Assembly (NCBI GenBank): GCA_030036985.1
Contig: JASHSD010000203.1
Location: forward strand, 1-8,237
Reading direction: 5' to 3'
DNA: 8,237 bases
Source: Bryobacteraceae bacterium
GTDB taxonomy: Bacteria; Acidobacteriota; Terriglobia; Bryobacterales; Bryobacteraceae
Shown: in pieces, positions 5,907-8,237 of the stretch
Layout of the letters: every line of letters starts with the position of its first letter
Numbering within the stretch: the first letter of the stretch is position 1
Translations under genes and position numbers: made by a program
The notes under the pieces: model-generated
The model's database searches: none
Seen by the model: only the letters and a program-made list of their open reading frames with translations
Told to the model about the DNA's origin: nothing

Positions 5907-6727
5907 ATCAGCTCCCGCGCGATGCGGCTGCGCATCAGGCCCGCGAGCAGCAAGGCGCTCGCCAGCATCAACGCCAGCGATGCCGCCGAGCCGAAGGGCC
6001 AGTCGCGCGCCGTGGTGAACTGGTTCTGCACCAGATTGCCCAGCATCACGGACTTCCCGCCGCCGAGAAGGTCCGGCGTGAGATAGGCCCCGAGGCACGG
6101 AATGAAGACGAGTACCGACCCCGCCACCAGGCCAGGCGCGGAGACCGGCAGAATCACCCGGCGCAACGTAGCGAATGGACGCGCGCCGAGGTCGGCCGCG
6201 GCTTCGAGCAGCGCGGGATCGAGCCGCTCCAGCGTGGCGTACATCGGCAGCACGAAAAACGGCAGGAAGTTGTAGACCAAGCCGAGCAGCACGGCGCCAT
6301 CGTTATATAAGAGCTGCAGCGGCGCGGCGATCAGGTGCAGGCGCATCAGCACAGTGTTAACGAGGCCGGTATCCCGCAGGATAAAGATCCAGGCATAAGT
6401 GCGGATCAGGAAACTGGTCCAGAACGGCAGCAGGACGAGTTGAAGGTACAGATTCTTTCTTCGGCCCGCGCGTGAAATGAAAAGCGCCAGCGGAAAACCG
6501 AGAAGCGCGCAGAACACGGTCGCCAGCGAGGCGATCCAGACGGAGCGCCAGAGGATCGCGAGATAGAGAGGATCGGCGAGACGTGTGAAGTTTTCGAGAA
6601 CCCAAGGCAGTTCCACGCCTCCGTAATCGCCGCGCGTGAGAAAGCTGTAAGCACAGACGATGGCGAGCGGCGCGGCGAAAAACAGCGCCATCCAAAAGCG
6701 CGCCGGAAGAAGGAAAATTTTCCTCAT
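5903..6727 (-). CDS. potB: Polyamine ABC transporter permease (PotB-like)
   Basis: This is the first inner-membrane permease of the importer. It is 274 aa (E. coli PotB 275). The N-terminal segment RFWMALFFAAPLAIVCAYSF (10-29) is TM1. It is followed by the periplasmic loop and PotB-like LPFWTSFLIRTYAWIFIL (100-117). NDGAVLLGLVYNFLPFFVLP (142-161) is another membrane segment. The EAA loop, LEAAADLGARPFATLRRV then LP (174-194), is the ATPase docking site. GAYLTPDLLGG (213-223) is also typical of the family. The ATG at 6727 was chosen because it makes a 4-bp ATGA overlap with the potA stop. An upstream ATG at 6757 would add ten residues that lie over the potA C-terminus. No separate ribosome binding site is evident, so translation is probably coupled to potA. 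Confidence 0.93.
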   Translation of the reverse strand: MRKIFLLPARFWMALFFAAPLAIVCAYSFLTRGDYGGVELPWVLENFTRLADPLYLAILWRSVWIASLATVFCALLGFPLALFISRAGRRKNLYLQLVLLPFWTSFLIRTYAWIFILRDTGLVNTVLMRLHLIAAPLQLLYNDGAVLLGLVYNFLPFFVLPMYATLERLDPALLEAAADLGARPFATLRRVILPVSAPGLVAGSVLVFIPCLGAYLTPDLLGGGKSVMLGNLVQNQFTTARDWPFGSAASLALMLASALLLAGLMRSRIARELM

Positions 6728-7689
6728 TCGAAGCGCAGTTCGGCGGCCGGGTCCCAATGCATCCAGACGATCTCGCCTTCGCGAAAATGATTCTGCTCGC
6801 GCGGAATTTCGGCGATGGCCCGCCCGCCATCGTCGAGCGCCGCGTTGACGTGCACGCAGTTGCCGAGAAACAACGAACTCTCGACGGCGGCGCGGCGGCA
6901 GGGCAGCCCTTCGGGCTTTTCGCGGGCGAGGCGCGTCGATTCGGGTCGCACGCCGGCCTGACCGAACCAGTTGATGGCCCCGAGGAATCCGGCGACGAAG
7001 CGCGTGGCTGGGCGCAGATAAACCTCCTCCGGCGTGCCGAACTGTTCGATGGCGCCGCGGTTCATCACGGCGACCTTATCCGACATCGACAGAGCCTCCT
7101 CCTGATCGTGCGTGACGAAAAGGAAGGTGATGCCGGTTTTTCGCTGCATGGCCTTCAGTTCGGCGCGCATTTGTTTGCGCAGCGCGGGGTCGAGCGCGGC
7201 CAGGGGTTCGTCGAGCAGCAGAAGCTTGGGTTCGAGCACCAGCGATCGGGCCAGCGCGACCCGCTGCTTCTCGCCGCCCGAAAGCTGCGCGGGCCGGCGA
7301 TCGCGTTTATCCGCAAGCCGCACCAGATCGAGGGCGCGCAGAGCGCGGTCGCGGCGACCGGGCACGCCACGCTCGCGCAGGCCGAATTCGACGTTGCCGA
7401 GGGCGCTCAAGTGGGGGAACAGCGCGTAGTTCTGAAAGACGGTGCTCACGTCGCGCTGCCAGGGCTTCAATTCGTTGACGATCGCGCCGGCGAGCAGGAC
7501 ATCGCCCGCGTCGGGCCGTTCGAATCCGCCGACGATGCGCAGGGTGGTGGTTTTTCCACAACCGGATGGGCCGAGGAGCGAGTAGAACTCGCCGGGTTCG
7601 AGAGCCAGGCTGACGTGATCGACTGCACGATGCCCCGGATAGTCCCGGACAATCCGGCGAAGTTCGAGGACGGGCTGCATCGGGTCCAT
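6724..7689 (-). CDS. potA: Polyamine ABC transporter ATP-binding protein (PotA-like)
   Basis: This cytoplasmic ATPase powers polyamine import through PotB/PotC. Counted from the ATG at 7689 it is 321 aa, somewhat shorter than E. coli PotA (378). The ABC domain is complete. It has Walker A GPSGCGKT (40-47), Q-loop Gln86 (VFQNYALFPH), signature LSGGEKQ (136-142), Walker B LLLLDEP (156-162) with catalytic Glu161, and switch His194 (FVTHDQEEALSM). Residues from about 235 to the end form a short C-terminal TOBE-like regulatory domain, which accounts for the reduced length. An in-frame ATG three codons later (7680) is an equally possible start, since neither has a strong ribosome binding site. The frame is open further upstream to 7875, but that part runs over the divergent gene. 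potA is the first gene of potABCD; its promoter must lie in 7690-7781 or overlap the start of the divergent gene. Confidence 0.94.
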   Translation of the reverse strand: MDPMQPVLELRRIVRDYPGHRAVDHVSLALEPGEFYSLLGPSGCGKTTTLRIVGGFERPDAGDVLLAGAIVNELKPWQRDVSTVFQNYALFPHLSALGNVEFGLRERGVPGRRDRALRALDLVRLADKRDRRPAQLSGGEKQRVALARSLVLEPKLLLLDEPLAALDPALRKQMRAELKAMQRKTGITFLFVTHDQEEALSMSDKVAVMNRGAIEQFGTPEEVYLRPATRFVAGFLGAINWFGQAGVRPESTRLAREKPEGLPCRRAAVESSLFLGNCVHVNAALDDGGRAIAEIPREQNHFREGEIVWMHWDPAAELRFE

Positions 7690-7707
7690 TCGTATCTTAA
7701 TATCCGC

Positions 7708-7730
7708 TTTCAGGCAGTCGGCGGCTGAAA
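7708..7730. repeat. Inverted repeat TTTCAG-N11-CTGAAA in the potA divergent intergenic region
   Basis: Perfect 6-bp arms stand 11 bp apart, 19 bp upstream of the potA start and about 50 bp upstream of the coiled-coil gene. It may be a repressor site for one or both divergent genes, or a weak leader hairpin. At this length chance occurrence is quite possible. Confidence 0.25.
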
Positions 7731-7754
7731 CGCAAATGCGATGGCCGCTGTCTA

Positions 7755-7767
7755 TATACTCAAGTAT
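7755..7767 (+). promoter_or_regulatory. Candidate -10 box overlapping a small palindrome, ahead of the coiled-coil gene
   Basis: TATACT at 7755-7760 is a good -10 hexamer, and a transcript from it would have a very short leader before the ribosome binding site. It overlaps the inverted repeat ATACT-CA-AGTAT (7756-7767), a possible operator. No good -35 hexamer is found at 16-18 bp. The ACTCAAG half of the palindrome resembles one half-site of the HspR element (CTTGAGT-N7-ACTCAAG), but the other half is missing. Confidence 0.3.
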
Positions 7768-7768
7768 C

Positions 7769-7774
7769 AGGAGA
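7769..7774 (+). promoter_or_regulatory. Strong ribosome binding site of the coiled-coil gene
   Basis: AGGAGA lies 7 nt before the ATG at 7782. It decides that start over the out-of-frame ATG at 7739. Confidence 0.75.
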
Positions 7775-7781
7775 TTTACAC

Positions 7782-8237
7782 ATGAGCACGCCCTATCAAT
7801 ACCCCGCACCGCCGCCGCCATCGAGCGGCAACTCCGGCATGAAGACGGCCCTCGCCGCGGGCGCGGCTGTCGCATGCCTGGCCGTCTGCGGCATTCTTAT
7901 TTATCAGATTCACGATCTGCGCACGGATGTGGCCAAGAGCCGCGACATCATGCAGAACGAGATCGACACGCTCAAGGAAAACAGCACGGTGATGACCGCC
8001 ACGCAGCGGAAGCACCTGGACGATCTCAAGGAAGAGCTCGAGATCCGTTCGCGTCAGCTGAATCAGGCGGCGAGCCAGGCCAAGAAGGAAGCCGTGTCGT
8101 ACGCCGATGAGCAGGCCCAGAAGCTTGAGGCGGAGAACCAGAAAATCGCCGGCAACGTGAACCAGGTTTCGTCGGATCTTTCCAACGTAAAGCAGTCTGC
8201 CGACACCGCGAACGCGAAGATCGCCGACGTGAATACC
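7782..8237 (+). CDS. Membrane-anchored coiled-coil protein, N-terminal part (runs off right edge)
   Basis: I do not recognise a named family. 152 codons are visible with no stop. A short proline-rich N-terminus (YQYPAPPPPSS, 5-15) is followed by one hydrophobic segment (about 22-42, ALAAGAAVACLAVCGILIY). A long polar stretch rich in Glu, Lys, Gln and Ala (about 45-152) then shows heptad-like spacing of Leu, Ile and Val and no proline, as expected of an extended coiled coil. The layout suggests a single-pass protein with a small cytoplasmic N-terminus and a periplasmic coiled coil, perhaps a structural or tethering protein. The strong ribosome binding site at 7769-7774 supports the start. It is divergent from potA with 92 bp between the starts, so the two may share regulation; no functional link to polyamine uptake is evident. 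Confidence 0.8.
   Translation, partial: MSTPYQYPAPPPPSSGNSGMKTALAAGAAVACLAVCGILIYQIHDLRTDVAKSRDIMQNEIDTLKENSTVMTATQRKHLDDLKEELEIRSRQLNQAASQAKKEAVSYADEQAQKLEAENQKIAGNVNQVSSDLSNVKQSADTANAKIADVNT

Noticed and set aside
6757..7728. Long plus-strand open frame of 323 codons opposite potA
   Set aside because: It is antisense to a complete ABC ATPase with all catalytic motifs; there is no family resemblance and no ribosome binding site support.
7744..7764. HspR (HAIR) operator suggested by ACTCAAG at 7758-7764
   Set aside because: The partner half-site CTTGAGT is absent at the required 7-bp spacing, so only a half-site is present.

Overview
The window is GC-rich chromosomal DNA from a Gram-negative bacterium. 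An RND efflux permease and a potABCD uptake operon fit a diderm cell. The GC-rich coding style and a set of short hairpin repeats beside the efflux gene remind me of Acidobacteriota (Solibacter-like) genomes. That placement is a guess from memory and was not tested.

Layout, left to right. (1) The N-terminal 604 codons of an RND multidrug-efflux permease lie on the minus strand and run off the left edge. (2) A 265-bp AT-rich divergent intergenic region (1815-2079) holds a CRP/FNR-type dyad and a row of three short hairpins, two of which are diverged copies of one another. (3) Two plus-strand genes that overlap by 4 bp encode a DNA cytosine-5 methyltransferase and a Vsr-type T:G mismatch endonuclease; no restriction endonuclease is visible beside them. 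(4) A small minus-strand gene of unknown function converges on vsr. (5) A compact minus-strand operon, potA-potB-potC-potD, encodes a complete polyamine-type ABC importer; all three gene junctions are 4-bp start/stop overlaps. (6) A 92-bp divergent promoter region holds two small inverted repeats. (7) The 5' part of a plus-strand gene encodes a membrane-anchored coiled-coil protein, cut by the right edge.

How the genes work together. PotA (ATPase), PotB and PotC (permeases) and PotD (binding protein) should form one importer made from one transcript. The methyltransferase marks cytosines, and Vsr would correct the T:G mismatches left when 5-methylcytosine deaminates, so these two form a functional pair. 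The efflux permease needs an adaptor and an outer-membrane channel that are not in the window. I saw no tRNA, rRNA, CRISPR array, transposase or integrase. Most of the window is ordinary core-type metabolism. The parts most worth a second look are the 1815-2079 intergenic region and the methyltransferase-vsr pair that lacks a nuclease. I did not find a convincing undescribed system.
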